64,000 nucleotides of DNA from Rathayibacter sp. VKM Ac-2856 (GTDB lineage Bacteria; Actinomycetota; Actinomycetes; Actinomycetales; Microbacteriaceae): positions 124,001 to 188,000 of the forward strand of contig NZ_JABMLF010000001.1 of NCBI RefSeq assembly GCF_013205055.1, written 5' to 3'. Below the pieces are notes generated by a model, which was not told the DNA's origin, did no database searches, and saw only the letters and a list, made by a program, of their open reading frames with translations. Positions 33,288 to 40,995 of the stretch are shown here, piece after piece (the stretch's first letter is position 1; every line of letters starts with the position of its first letter). Both the position numbers and the translations under genes were made by a program.

Positions 33288-33711
33288 GGTGCAGGCACCG
33301 CGTCACGACGCCCCAGACGCTCAGCTCGTCCAGCTCGGACAGGGTGATCACCGGATAATCCGGGTTCTCGGGAGCGAGGGCGATCAGGTCGCCGCGCAGC
33401 AGGAGTCGCTTCACCGTCAGCTCGGCGTTGACGACGGCGACCACGACGTCACCGTCGTGCGCGTCGAGTCCGCGGTCCACGATCAGCTCGTCGCCGTCGT
33501 AGATGCCGATCCCGGTCATGCTGTCGCCGCTGACGCGGATGAGGAACGTCGCGGTCGGGTCGCGCATCAGGTGCCGGTTGAGGTCGACCGGCCCGGAGTA
33601 GTAGCCCTGCGCGGGGGAGGGGAAGCCGGCCGGCACCGCCTCGACGGCGGCCTGCGGGAGCAGCGCGTCGGGCCGGCTCTCGCCGCCGACGAGCCCGAGG
33701 ACGACGGTCAC
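33280..33711 (-). CDS. umuD: UmuD-like S24 peptidase, Pol V accessory subunit
   Basis: The GTG at 33711 overlaps the TetR stop by 4 bases. The 143-residue length matches UmuD. An Ala-Gly cleavage site is in AVPAGFPSPAQ, the nucleophile Ser in VSGDSMTGIGI and the general-base Lys in NAELTVKRLLLRG. RecA-stimulated self-cleavage produces UmuD', which activates UmuC. The TetR gene upstream instead of a stand-alone SOS promoter is the unusual point. Confidence 0.95.
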   Translation of the reverse strand: MTVVLGLVGGESRPDALLPQAAVEAVPAGFPSPAQGYYSGPVDLNRHLMRDPTATFLIRVSGDSMTGIGIYDGDELIVDRGLDAHDGDVVVAVVNAELTVKRLLLRGDLIALAPENPDYPVITLSELDELSVWGVVTRCLHRV

Positions 33712-34346
33712 GAGTGGGCTGCCGTGGCGAGCAGGTGGTCGGTGACCTCGATCACGCAGGCGCGGGAGCGCTCGCGCAGCTCGGCCAGGTCGGTGCCGAA
33801 GAACGCGTGCATGTAGAGGGGGTGCAGTGCGAGTTCGACGAAGCGCTTCGCGAGGGGCATGGCCGCGTCGACGGCTCCCTCGGTCGCGTCGTCGGCCAGG
33901 GCGCGGGCGACGTGGCGGGCGCAGTTCTCGAACCCTAGACGGAAGCCCTCGCGGGCGACGTCCGGGAACGTCTCGCTCTCGGCCGACGTCGCCCGCATCA
34001 GGGCGATGCTCTCGGGGGTCAGGGTGAGGTCGGCGACCTCGTTGCCGGCGGTGATGACGCGCTCCCTCAGCGCGACTCCGGAGGCGGGGGAGCGGTCCTC
34101 GAGCGCGAAGCTCTCGTTGGAGCGGGTCACGACCGCGGCGAAGAGGTCGGCCTTGGTGGGATACCGGCTGTAGAGGGTCGTCTTGCCGGCGCGGGCGGCG
34201 TCGGCAATCTGCTCCATCGTTGCGCGTCCGTAGCCGTTCTCCAGGATCACGGCGGTCGCCGCGTCGAGGATGCGGCGGTCGACCTCGCCGGCGTCCTCGG
34301 CGCGAGGGCGTCCTCGGCGCGGTCGGGTGGCATCGGTGTCCTCCAT
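33708..34346 (-). CDS. TetR family regulator heading the umuDC operon
   Basis: The ATG at 34346 starts MEDTDATRPRRGRPRAEDAG, with a basic GRPR arm. The helix-turn-helix is ILDAATAVILENGYGRATME, then QIADAARAGKTTLYSRYPTK. The C-terminal domain resembles TetR_C_7/AefR-like proteins. The stop overlaps umuD by GTGA, so translation is coupled. Upstream, a divergent operon (34543-36585) and several CGTAC-containing sites suggest the regulator controls both units. I see no TCGAAC-N4-GTTCGA LexA box nearby. Confidence 0.9.
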   Translation of the reverse strand: MEDTDATRPRRGRPRAEDAGEVDRRILDAATAVILENGYGRATMEQIADAARAGKTTLYSRYPTKADLFAAVVTRSNESFALEDRSPASGVALRERVITAGNEVADLTLTPESIALMRATSAESETFPDVAREGFRLGFENCARHVARALADDATEGAVDAAMPLAKRFVELALHPLYMHAFFGTDLAELRERSRACVIEVTDHLLATAAHS

Positions 34347-34360
34347 AGGACCTCCTCGTG

Positions 34361-34493
34361 AATCGTACTCAATCGTACCGATCCGCGGACTCGGGAGTCC
34401 CTGGTCTGCTGCGAACCGGCTGGGAGAAACGGTACGCCACTGTCTTGTTTCATGGCGGGCCCGATACAAATAATCAGTACGCCTCGTACCGTT
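34361..34493. promoter_or_regulatory. Cluster of CGTAC half-sites in divergent TetR/dehydrogenase promoter
   Basis: AATCGTAC occurs at 34361-34368 and 34371-34378, ten bases apart. AACGGTACG (34428-34436) and CGTACCGTT (34485-34493) are perfect inverted arms. GTACG-CCT-CGTAC at 34477-34489 is a compact palindrome. All lie in the 196-base gap between the TetR gene and the mini-dehydrogenase gene, and probably form the TetR operators of both promoters. Confidence 0.65.
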
Positions 34494-34542
34494 CCCCTTC
34501 CACCCGGCTCGCTGCGTCGAGCTGCACCCCTCTTGGAGAGAC

Positions 34543-34788
34543 ATGACCGCCATGAACGTCGCCCGGATGGTCGCGATCGGCGAGCCGCTGGAGGTGGGCA
34601 CCGCCGACGTGCCGGCGCCCGGACCGAAGGAGGTGCGGGTGATCGACCTCTCCTTCCTCCAGCACCGCACCTTCGCGCTCGACGAGGTCAACGACGCCCT
34701 CGCGTTCGTCGGCGACCGCCCCGGCGGACACGTCACCGTCTCCGTCCTGCCCAACGGACCCCTCGACAGCATCGGAGAGGACGCCTGA
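34543..34788 (+). CDS. Internally deleted zinc-dependent dehydrogenase (81 aa)
   Basis: The N-terminus (MTAMNVARMVAIGEPLEVGT) matches that of the intact dehydrogenase at 35482-36585 (MTAIRVARLVEPGEPLDVGT). After ~33 residues it jumps in frame to the C-terminal segment (IDLSFLQHRTFALDEVNDAL, VGDRPGGHVTVSV). The deletion removes roughly 285 codons, including all zinc and NAD(P) sites. The frame is intact and the stop overlaps the DUF2461 start (TGATG), so it may survive as a translated leader coupling the next gene. It is not an active enzyme. Confidence 0.8.
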   Translation: MTAMNVARMVAIGEPLEVGTADVPAPGPKEVRVIDLSFLQHRTFALDEVNDALAFVGDRPGGHVTVSVLPNGPLDSIGEDA

Positions 34789-35456
34789 TGATCGACCGCT
34801 CCACCTACGACTACTTCGCCCAGCTCGAGAAGAACAACTCGAAGGACTGGTTCGAGGCGCACCGCGACGCGTACGACGCGATGCGCGAGAACCTCGTCGA
34901 CGTCGCCCAGGAGCTGATCGCCGCCGCGAGCGACTTCGACCCGCGCGTGCGCGACGCGAACCCGGACCCGGCGCGCTGCGTCAGCCGCACCCACCGCGAC
35001 ATGCGCTTCAACAAGAGCGGCAAGCCGCCCTACAAGACCGACGCGTTCATCTCCCTGAACAGCGTCGGCGGCGCGACCAGCTCCGCCGGCTACTACTTCC
35101 ACATCGAGCGCGGCAACACCTACGCCGGCGGAGGAGTGTTCACCACCGATCCGCCCCTGCTCGATGACGTCCGCAGACGCATCTCCGACCGCTACGACCG
35201 GTGGCTCGCCGTCGTCGAATCGGACGAGATGACGAGCACCTTCCCGGACGGCCTGACCTCACCCGAGACGCTCAAGATCGCCCCTCGCGGCTACGACCCC
35301 GAGGACCCCGCGATCGAGTACCTGCGGATGAAGGGCTTCTGCGCCAACCACCCCCTCACGATGACCCGCGCCCAGAGCGAGGACGCCCGCGACGAGATCG
35401 TCGACGTCTTCCGCACCGTGCGCCCGCTCGTCGACTTCATCAACGTCTCCGCCTGA
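34788..35456 (+). CDS. DUF2461 domain protein (TIGR02453-like)
   Basis: The ATG shares one base with the preceding stop. The 222-residue protein matches the DUF2461 pattern: YFAQLEKNNSKDWFEAHRDA at the start, RDMRFNKSGKPPYKTDAFIS in the middle (an invariant Arg-Phe-x-Lys-Asp/Ser-Lys-x-Pro-Tyr-Lys block), YYFHIERGNTYAGGGVF and LKIAPRGYDPEDPAIEYL. The fold and reaction are unknown. It is embedded between the deleted and intact dehydrogenase genes and is followed by the latter after 25 bases. Confidence 0.9.
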   Translation: MIDRSTYDYFAQLEKNNSKDWFEAHRDAYDAMRENLVDVAQELIAAASDFDPRVRDANPDPARCVSRTHRDMRFNKSGKPPYKTDAFISLNSVGGATSSAGYYFHIERGNTYAGGGVFTTDPPLLDDVRRRISDRYDRWLAVVESDEMTSTFPDGLTSPETLKIAPRGYDPEDPAIEYLRMKGFCANHPLTMTRAQSEDARDEIVDVFRTVRPLVDFINVSA

Positions 35457-35481
35457 CCCCGCCTCACCCGAAGGAACCACC

Positions 35482-36585
35482 ATGACCGCGATCCGCGTCG
35501 CCCGCCTCGTCGAGCCCGGCGAGCCCCTCGACGTCGGCACCGCCGACAAGCCCGACCTCGGCCCGAACGACGTCCTCGTCCGCGTCGAAGCCTGCGGCCT
35601 CGTCCCCAACGCCGCGAAGATCATCCAGGACGGCGGCCCCGCCCTTCCCGACCTGCCCGCCGTGTTCGGCCTGGACGTGTCCGGCGTCATCGAGGCGATC
35701 GGCGCGCATGTGCTCGAGCTCGCGGTCGGTGACCGCGTCTACGTCGACCCGCACCTCACCTGCGGCACCTGCCACCAGTGCCGCCGAGGCCGCGCCGACC
35801 TCTGCAAGTACAACAGCCTCCGCGGCTACGCCGCCCTCACGCCCGACGGCGGCGAGCTGCTCAACCAGCACCCGCTCGGCGGCCTGTCCGAGTACGTCGT
35901 CGCCGCCGACCGGAGCATCGCCGTGCTCCCCGAGAGCATCGACCTGCTGACCGCCGCCCGCTTCGGCTACATCGGCACCGCCTTCGCCGGCCTGAAGAAG
36001 GGGAACCTCCCGCAGGGCGGAACGGTGCTCGTCAACGGCGTCACCGGCACCCTCGGCGTCGCCGCCGTCGCGATCGCGCTCGGGATGGGCGCCAGTCGCG
36101 TCCTCGGCATCGGCCGGAACCCCGACATCCTCGAGCAGGTCGGCCGGCTCGACCCCGAACGGGTGCGGGTCGTCTCCTCCGAGGACGAGTCCGACCTCGT
36201 CGGCTGGGCCACCGACGCCACCGGCGGCCTCGGCGCCGATGTGCTGCTCGACTGCCTCGGCAACGGCGGCGACGCCGGCAGCACCGACACGCTCCTGGAC
36301 GCCGTGAAGATCGGCGGCCGAGCCGTCCTCCTCGCCGGCGGCGTCGACGGCCGCGTCGGCCAGGAGTACTGGAACATCCTCGTCCAGGACAAGGCCGTGC
36401 TCGGCTCCCAGTGGTTCACCTCCGCCGAGATCGACGAGATGATCCGCATGATCGCGACCGGCGTGATCGACCTGACCGCGCTCACCCACAGGACGTTCCC
36501 GCTGGACCAGGTGAACGAGGCGTTCGCGTTCGTCGGGGACCGCCCCGGCGGCTTCACCAACGTCGTCGTCCTCCCCGGCTCCTAG
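35482..36585 (+). CDS. Zinc-binding alcohol dehydrogenase family protein
   Basis: This is a medium-chain dehydrogenase of 367 residues. A GroES-like N-domain carries the structural zinc lobe with four Cys (HLTCGTCHQCRRGRADLC). The catalytic-zinc Cys is at RVEACGLVPN and the Rossmann domain begins at VLVNGVTGTLGVAAVAIALG. The C-terminus reads IDLTALTHRTFPLDQVNEAF. Substrate is unknown. It ends the operon that starts with its own deleted paralog, and is probably controlled by the divergent TetR. Confidence 0.9.
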   Translation: MTAIRVARLVEPGEPLDVGTADKPDLGPNDVLVRVEACGLVPNAAKIIQDGGPALPDLPAVFGLDVSGVIEAIGAHVLELAVGDRVYVDPHLTCGTCHQCRRGRADLCKYNSLRGYAALTPDGGELLNQHPLGGLSEYVVAADRSIAVLPESIDLLTAARFGYIGTAFAGLKKGNLPQGGTVLVNGVTGTLGVAAVAIALGMGASRVLGIGRNPDILEQVGRLDPERVRVVSSEDESDLVGWATDATGGLGADVLLDCLGNGGDAGSTDTLLDAVKIGGRAVLLAGGVDGRVGQEYWNILVQDKAVLGSQWFTSAEIDEMIRMIATGVIDLTALTHRTFPLDQVNEAFAFVGDRPGGFTNVVVLPGS

Positions 36586-36884
36586 CCGCCGGCTCTTCGA
36601 GTGCGGCGGTGAGGTCGATCCTGCTCGGCATCGTGTCGGGGGCCGGTCGGGTCAGCGACGGCGCGCAGCGGGGGTCAGCTCGGTGGCGCCGTAGCTGAGT
36701 GCTGATCTCCGCGCGTCTGCAGCCGTCGCGTAGGGGGATCCTGCTCCGGGCGTCGGCGGGCACCTCGGCGAGGTCCAGGGCGGCGGCGGAGAGGACGGAG
36801 AGGCATTGCGCTGCGGCTGGTCGTGAGGGTGCCGCCCACGTCCTACTCTCGGAGGAATCGTGGTCGCGACAGAAGGGCATCACC
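36586..36884. other. Intergenic stretch before the PanE-like gene
   Basis: No recognisable gene is present. The minus strand stays open for much of the stretch, but the reading has no family resemblance and no start context. A GGAGGAATCG element near 36850 could belong to the promoter region of the PanE-like gene. Confidence 0.5.
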
Positions 36885-37814
36885 ATGCGGATCCTCATCC
36901 TCGGAGCGGGCGCGACCGGTGGTGCGTTCGGGAGCCGTCTGCAGGAAGCCGGCCGCGACGTCACCTACCTGGTGCGTGCCGGCAGGGCCGAGTCGCTGCG
37001 GAAAGACGGACTCCGCTTCGTCTCGCCTTCGGAGGACCGCACCCTCGACGTGACGACACTGGTCGTGGGGGAGGAGGCGCCAGCCTTCGATCTGGTGCTC
37101 GTGACGGTCAAGGCGTCGGCGCTGCAGGGCGCCGTCGCCGATGTTCGCGCCTGGGTCACCGAGAAGACGCTCGTGCTGCCGATCCTCAACGGCATGGCGC
37201 ACATCGACCTGCTGGAGACCGAGTTCCCCGGGCGAGTGCTCGGCGGCTCGGCCAAGATCGTCGCGACTCTCGACGGCGGCGCGGTCCGCCAGATGACCGG
37301 GCTCTCGGTCCTCACGATCGGCTCGCTGACGGACGCACCGGTGCCGGCTCACGTGGCCGAAGCGCTCGACGTCCCCGGTATCGACCTGCGGGTGTCGGAT
37401 GACGTGCTCTCCGCGCTGTGGGAGAAGTGGGTCTTCATCGCCGCAGCGGGCGTCGTCACCTGCCTCTTCCGCAGCGCGATCGGCCCGGCCCTCGAGGCGG
37501 GGGCCCTCCCGTGGATCCTCGACGCGATCGAGGAGGCGGAGACCGTCGCCGACGCGGCCGGCCTGCCGGTGTCCGCCGCGGCGCACGAGCAGTCCCTCGC
37601 GATCCTCACCGAGGCAGGGTCCGCCTTCACGACCTCGCTCTACCGCGACCTCGTCGCAGGCCTGCCCACCGAGGCCGAGCACCTGCTCGGCGACCTCGCT
37701 CGCCGAGCGCGGGAGCTGAGCGTCCCGACGCCGCTCCTCGACCTCACCCTCGTGCAGATCCGAGCAGGAGCTTCGGCTCAGCCGCCCGCCGTCACTGGTG
37801 AAGCGTCCAGCTAG
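36885..37814 (+). CDS. Ketopantoate reductase (PanE/ApbA) family protein
   Basis: The ATG at 36885 gives MRILILGAGATGGAFGSRLQ, the Rossmann motif of 2-dehydropantoate 2-reductases. TVKASALQGAV and ILNGMAHIDLLE hold the conserved Lys and Asn/Gly residues, and the C-terminal domain has KWVFIAAAGVVTCLF and a Glu helix (EEAETVADAAGLPV). The C-terminal PTEAEHLLGDLARRA is a family marker. Many such genes are paralogs that do not serve pantothenate synthesis, so true PanE activity is uncertain. Its 3' end overlaps the convergent AlkA-like gene by 23 bases. Confidence 0.87.
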   Translation: MRILILGAGATGGAFGSRLQEAGRDVTYLVRAGRAESLRKDGLRFVSPSEDRTLDVTTLVVGEEAPAFDLVLVTVKASALQGAVADVRAWVTEKTLVLPILNGMAHIDLLETEFPGRVLGGSAKIVATLDGGAVRQMTGLSVLTIGSLTDAPVPAHVAEALDVPGIDLRVSDDVLSALWEKWVFIAAAGVVTCLFRSAIGPALEAGALPWILDAIEEAETVADAAGLPVSAAAHEQSLAILTEAGSAFTTSLYRDLVAGLPTEAEHLLGDLARRARELSVPTPLLDLTLVQIRAGASAQPPAVTGEASS

Positions 37815-38730
37815 AGGATCGGTCAGCGGGACGCTGAGACGGTAGGTGCTGCCCTCGACTGCGCCGCGGTGAAGGGCGGGAGTCGCTCGTCTCTTCCGCG
37901 AGTGCCCGCAGTGCGCGCAGGTGCACCGCTGCCCAGGAGCGGAACGGCTTCCACGTCTCGGAGATCTCGTCGATCGAGCGGTCGTCGCCGTAGCGCTTCG
38001 CGACTTCGTCGCTCAGCTTGCCCTCATTCCGCGGAAGCACGTCGGGGAAGTTCGCGCCGCGGATCACGACGAGCTCGGCCGAGAACGGCCCCATCCCCAG
38101 GATGCTCTGCACCTGGACGAACGCCTCGGCCGGCTGGAGTGAGCGCAGGTGGGAGCCGGAGAGCTGTCCGTCGAGGGCGGCCTCGGCGATCGCGTGCAGG
38201 TACTCCGCCTTGCGGTCGGGCAGGTCGAGGGACGCCGCACGCAGGACGGCCGGAGACGGGAAGGCTCCGTCGTCACCGAGCTGCTGCGCGAGACGCGTCC
38301 TGACCGCCGCCGCCTGCCGGATCTGCAGCCGGCGCGACAGGACCGTCCAGACGGCCGCTTCGTAGGGCGAGAAGAAGCCGCACGGCCGGAACCCGGGGAG
38401 CCGAGCCTGCGCGTCCGCGATGACCTGGTCGCGCGCCGCGACGTCGGGCCAGCCTCTCCCGTCGATGTCGATGGACAGCAGCCGACGGACCTGCTCGATC
38501 GCGGCGTCCAGATCGCCCGGGCCCTCGACCGCGATGCGAGCGGACGAGCCGTCCTGGGTGAGGACGACGTCCACCCGCTGCCAGTCGGCATCGCAGAGGA
38601 GGGCGGTGCGGATGCCCGTGGCCTGCGGCTGCGACGCGAGCCGGTTGGGAGCGAAGCCCTCCCAGAACCGCTGGGTGGTGGCGAGCGACCAGGGCCCGAG
38701 GATCTCGTGCACGGTCTCGAGTCGAGTCAC
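37792..38730 (-). CDS. AlkA-like DNA-3-methyladenine glycosylase 2
   Basis: The GTG at 38730 overlaps the ABM-gene stop by GTGA. The 312-residue protein has an N-terminal AlkA_N-like part and an HhH-GPD domain (YEAAVWTVLSRRLQIRQAAA, SILGMGPFSAELVVIRGANF). The expected catalytic Asp position (PAGDLGL in typical AlkA) aligns with PRNEGKL, a Glu instead of Asp, which may mark a subfamily or altered activity. It removes alkylated bases in relatives. A basic, Ser-rich tail of ~25 residues ends the protein. Confidence 0.82.
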   Translation of the reverse strand: MTRLETVHEILGPWSLATTQRFWEGFAPNRLASQPQATGIRTALLCDADWQRVDVVLTQDGSSARIAVEGPGDLDAAIEQVRRLLSIDIDGRGWPDVAARDQVIADAQARLPGFRPCGFFSPYEAAVWTVLSRRLQIRQAAAVRTRLAQQLGDDGAFPSPAVLRAASLDLPDRKAEYLHAIAEAALDGQLSGSHLRSLQPAEAFVQVQSILGMGPFSAELVVIRGANFPDVLPRNEGKLSDEVAKRYGDDRSIDEISETWKPFRSWAAVHLRALRALAEETSDSRPSPRRSRGQHLPSQRPADRSSSWTLHQ

Positions 38731-39491
38731 GGTCGGGCCTCGGTGCTCCGGGCGACGGCAGGGCCGTCGGTTTCGGAGGGGATGGACGAGCCGTCGGACG
38801 GTCCGTCGGCGGGTGCCGCATCGGTCGATCGTTCTCCGAAGAGGAAGGCCTCGCCGTCGGAGCAGTGGCTGTTCACGCTCATGTGCTCGGCGAACCGCTC
38901 GTCCCCGAACGCCGCTGTCAGATCGTCGGCCGAGCGCCACTGCACGTACTCGATGATCCGATCGCTCCGGAGATCGCGGAGGAAGCTCGTCGAGACGAAG
39001 CCGTCGAGGTTCCTGATGTGGTCCCGCGTCTCGCTCTCGTTGTACTCGGCCATCCACGCCTGCTTGCCCCTGACGGGCGCCAGTCGGATGATCTCGTGGG
39101 CCGCCGTCGAGGCAGCGCGCAACGGATCGACGGGGGTCGCGTCGTCCGGGCCCGCCGTCACCGAGGCGGAGAACCGGTAGATCCCCTCGTCCACGACCCA
39201 CGTCGACCGCGTGCCGCTCACTTCCGCCACGAAGTCCTCGGCCTCGCGGCGGCTGCGCCAGAAGAGCAGCCCCAGGAGGAGCTCGATGCCAGGGGAGGAG
39301 GGCGGACCGAGCACGCGGCCGTGCGCCAACAGGATCGCTCCGCCGTACCCCGTCCTCGGACGCGCGAGCGCTTGCGGCGATGTGACCGGATCGGACCGCT
39401 CCGACCCCGCGCCGCTCGGGTGCACTTCTGCGCTGACCACGACGACGAAGGGGGACTCGTCGACATCGACGGTGGTGCTTCGCGGGGACAC
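38727..39491 (-). CDS. ABM-domain (antibiotic biosynthesis monooxygenase-like) protein (254 aa)
   Basis: Two ferredoxin-like half repeats are visible, the first with ELLLGLLFWRSRREAEDFVA and the second with YNESETRDHIRNLDGFVSTS, IIEYVQWRSADDLTAAFGD and FAEHMSV. These are typical of ABM/heme-degrading-like dimeric alpha-beta barrel proteins. The first ~50 residues and last ~35 are low-complexity. It is coupled to the glycosylase by a GTGA overlap. A role in oxidation of small aromatic compounds is possible but unproven. Confidence 0.78.
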   Translation of the reverse strand: MSPRSTTVDVDESPFVVVVSAEVHPSGAGSERSDPVTSPQALARPRTGYGGAILLAHGRVLGPPSSPGIELLLGLLFWRSRREAEDFVAEVSGTRSTWVVDEGIYRFSASVTAGPDDATPVDPLRAASTAAHEIIRLAPVRGKQAWMAEYNESETRDHIRNLDGFVSTSFLRDLRSDRIIEYVQWRSADDLTAAFGDERFAEHMSVNSHCSDGEAFLFGERSTDAAPADGPSDGSSIPSETDGPAVARSTEARP

Positions 39492-39709
39492 TGACAGGGG
39501 AGGACCTCCGGGCTTCGAGGACGCCGGAGGTCTTCAGCCCCGGATCGACGCCGCCGGTGAGACAGGTCGACCACTCCGATGAGAATCGGTCAGGCGACGA
39601 AGGTACACCACTTCCACGCAGCCACCATGGGAGCAGTCGATCGTCTGAGAGGGCGCCACGATCGGACCGTGGCGCCGGCGTTCCGTAGGGGGATCCTTCA
39701 GCGGAACGA

Positions 39710-40102
39710 TCAGGCGTTCGGTGCGGGTGCGAGTGTTGCGCTTCCGGAGACGACCATCCAGCGCCCGGCGATTCGTTGCCATGCGCGGACGTAGTGAAGC
39801 CGAGCCTCAATCCGTTCGCCGTGGTCGATCACAACGACGTCTACGACGGACCTGGTCTGGGCGCCGCCGGCAACGGCCAGCGTGCTGCGACCGATCTCGG
39901 CGATCGACTCGAACTTCGTCGTGCCCGACGAATGTGCTCTGAGATCTTCGTCCCGGCTGATGATCGAGCCTTCGGGTGTCGTGAAGATCAGCTCGGGTGC
40001 GAGCAGTCGACCAAGCGCATCGACGGCACTTGCGCGCATCGCCTCCAGCAATCGATCTTCAGCAGCATCGACGGTTTCGTGGGGCATGGATGGGGATGAC
40101 AT
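39710..40102 (-). CDS. SnoaL/DUF4440-like protein (130 aa)
   Basis: I take the ATG at 40102 (MSSPSMPHETVDAAEDR); ATGs at 40087 and 40159 are alternatives. The NTF2-like fold shows LLEAMRASAVDALGRLLAPE, LIFTTPEGSIISRDEDL and the C-terminal YVRAWQRIAGRWMVVSGSAT, the standard DUF4440 ending. Family members often act as small ligand-binding or dehydratase-like proteins. It is monocistronic; the 237-base repeat lies just upstream. Confidence 0.82.
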   Translation of the reverse strand: MSSPSMPHETVDAAEDRLLEAMRASAVDALGRLLAPELIFTTPEGSIISRDEDLRAHSSGTTKFESIAEIGRSTLAVAGGAQTRSVVDVVVIDHGERIEARLHYVRAWQRIAGRWMVVSGSATLAPAPNA

Positions 40103-40162
40103 CCCGGAAAGAGTATGCCTGCTCGTCGCGCGGCCTGCGTCCGTATGGGGATCCCTCACGGG

Positions 40163-40399
40163 CGGTCATCGGGACGTCGGCGAGTTCTTGCAGCTGCCGG
40201 TGCGGGCCGGCGCCATGCGTGAAGGAGGGCATGACCAGGGCGATGCCGATCTCTGCATGCAGGGCGGTGTCCGATCGGGTCGAACACCGCCCTGTCGGCA
40301 TCAGGACCTGCGGTCGATCTTCGGAGCGTCGGGTGTGACGGATGGGTTCTGGCTCCGGAGGTGTCGCGTTGTGACGCAGCACTTGTGGTCCCCGCCGAT
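40163..40399. repeat. 237-base direct repeat, copy A
   Basis: This copy is aligned without gaps to 46059-46295, with 14 mismatches by my count (about 94% identity). It ends 9 bases from the stop of the helix-hairpin-helix gene, on that gene's 3' side. A hairpin with perfect 10-base arms is at 40261-40293. In one minus-strand frame a short peptide (GGDHKCCVTTRHLRSQ then PSV) is conserved with mostly mild changes up to a TGA, but it lacks a start. It may be an intergenic repeat element, a conserved 3' RNA element or decayed coding sequence. Confidence 0.9.
40261..40293. other. Hairpin inside repeat copy A
   Basis: AGGGCGGTGT and ACACCGCCCT are perfect arms around a 13-base loop. Outer arms ATGCCGA (40243-40249) and TCGGCAT (40295-40301) extend the structure. 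There is no T-tract, so an intrinsic terminator of the classic type is not indicated on either strand. Confidence 0.75.
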
Positions 40400-40408
40400 G
40401 ATGATCTT

Positions 40409-40597
40409 TCAGAGGACGGCGTCGTCGGCGGAGTCGAGGGTCTGCTGGAGGAGTCGAAGCGCTTTGGGTCCTACTCCGTGGAGGGTCGCGAGGTGGTCGA
40501 GGCCTACCCGCCGCAGGTCGTTCACATCGTGTACGCCTGCTTCTTGAAGCGCGCGGGTGGCTGGGGCGCCGATGTCGGGAAGCGGTCGCGGTTCCAT
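40409..40597 (-). CDS. Small helix-hairpin-helix DNA-binding-like protein (62 aa)
   Basis: The ATG at 40597 gives MEPRPLPDIGAPATRALQEAG, followed by VNDLRRVGLDHLATLHGVGP and KALRLLQQTL. Two helix-hairpin-helix units of the kind found in the alpha-subunit C-domain of RNA polymerase and in small stand-alone proteins are clear. It probably binds DNA or nucleic acid non-specifically. The frame is open upstream of the ATG for some 30 codons without a start, so a longer ancestral gene is possible. The 237-base repeat follows its stop directly. Confidence 0.7.
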   Translation of the reverse strand: MEPRPLPDIGAPATRALQEAGVHDVNDLRRVGLDHLATLHGVGPKALRLLQQTLDSADDAVL

Positions 40598-40995
40598 GAG
40601 TCCGAGCCTACGAACCGCACGACCGTCCTGGTAGTCGGTTGCCCGGACGTCGACTCGCGGCGCGAAGTGGATCGTGCCTTCGTCGACCTCTGGTCGCGTC
40701 GAGGTCCTCCCGCTACTGCCGATACCTCCTAGGCGGCGAGAAGCCTCTTGCGGACGGATGGCGTGCAGCGCGGTCGAAGCCTTTCCCCGGCGTAGAGCCC
40801 TGTCCGGCCCGGCTATTCGATCATCGTTCGGCCATACAGCTCGCCGATGGTCTGCGCGACATCACCTCTGATAGCGCGGGGGTGGATATCAGCAGTCCGA
40901 GTCGGTTTCTTTCCCCCGAAATGGTGACTGGACGGGGAGAGAGAATGCGGTGGGGTGGCGCGCCTGCCAGCCTGATGACTGGGCTGGAGACGCCG
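40598..40995. other. 398-base stretch upstream of DUF7882 copy 2
   Basis: No complete gene is recognised. The minus strand near 40598-40740 reads openly into the helix-hairpin-helix gene (PEVDEGTIHFAPRVDVRA) and may be a remnant of a longer version. The right part should hold the DUF7882 promoter. A CTGGAGACG ribosome site precedes the ATG at 40996. Confidence 0.5.

Noticed and set aside
33708-34542. LexA/SOS box for umuDC
   Set aside because: I looked for TCGAAC-N4-GTTCGA-like dyads upstream of the TetR gene and inside its 3' end and found none. A weight-matrix scan was not possible.
40059-40382. Open minus-strand frame beginning MLRHNATPPEP in repeat copy A, also in copy B
   Set aside because: Differences between the two copies are nearly all non-synonymous and radical in this frame (Glu/Gly, His/Leu, Ser/Trp), so protein selection in this frame is unlikely.
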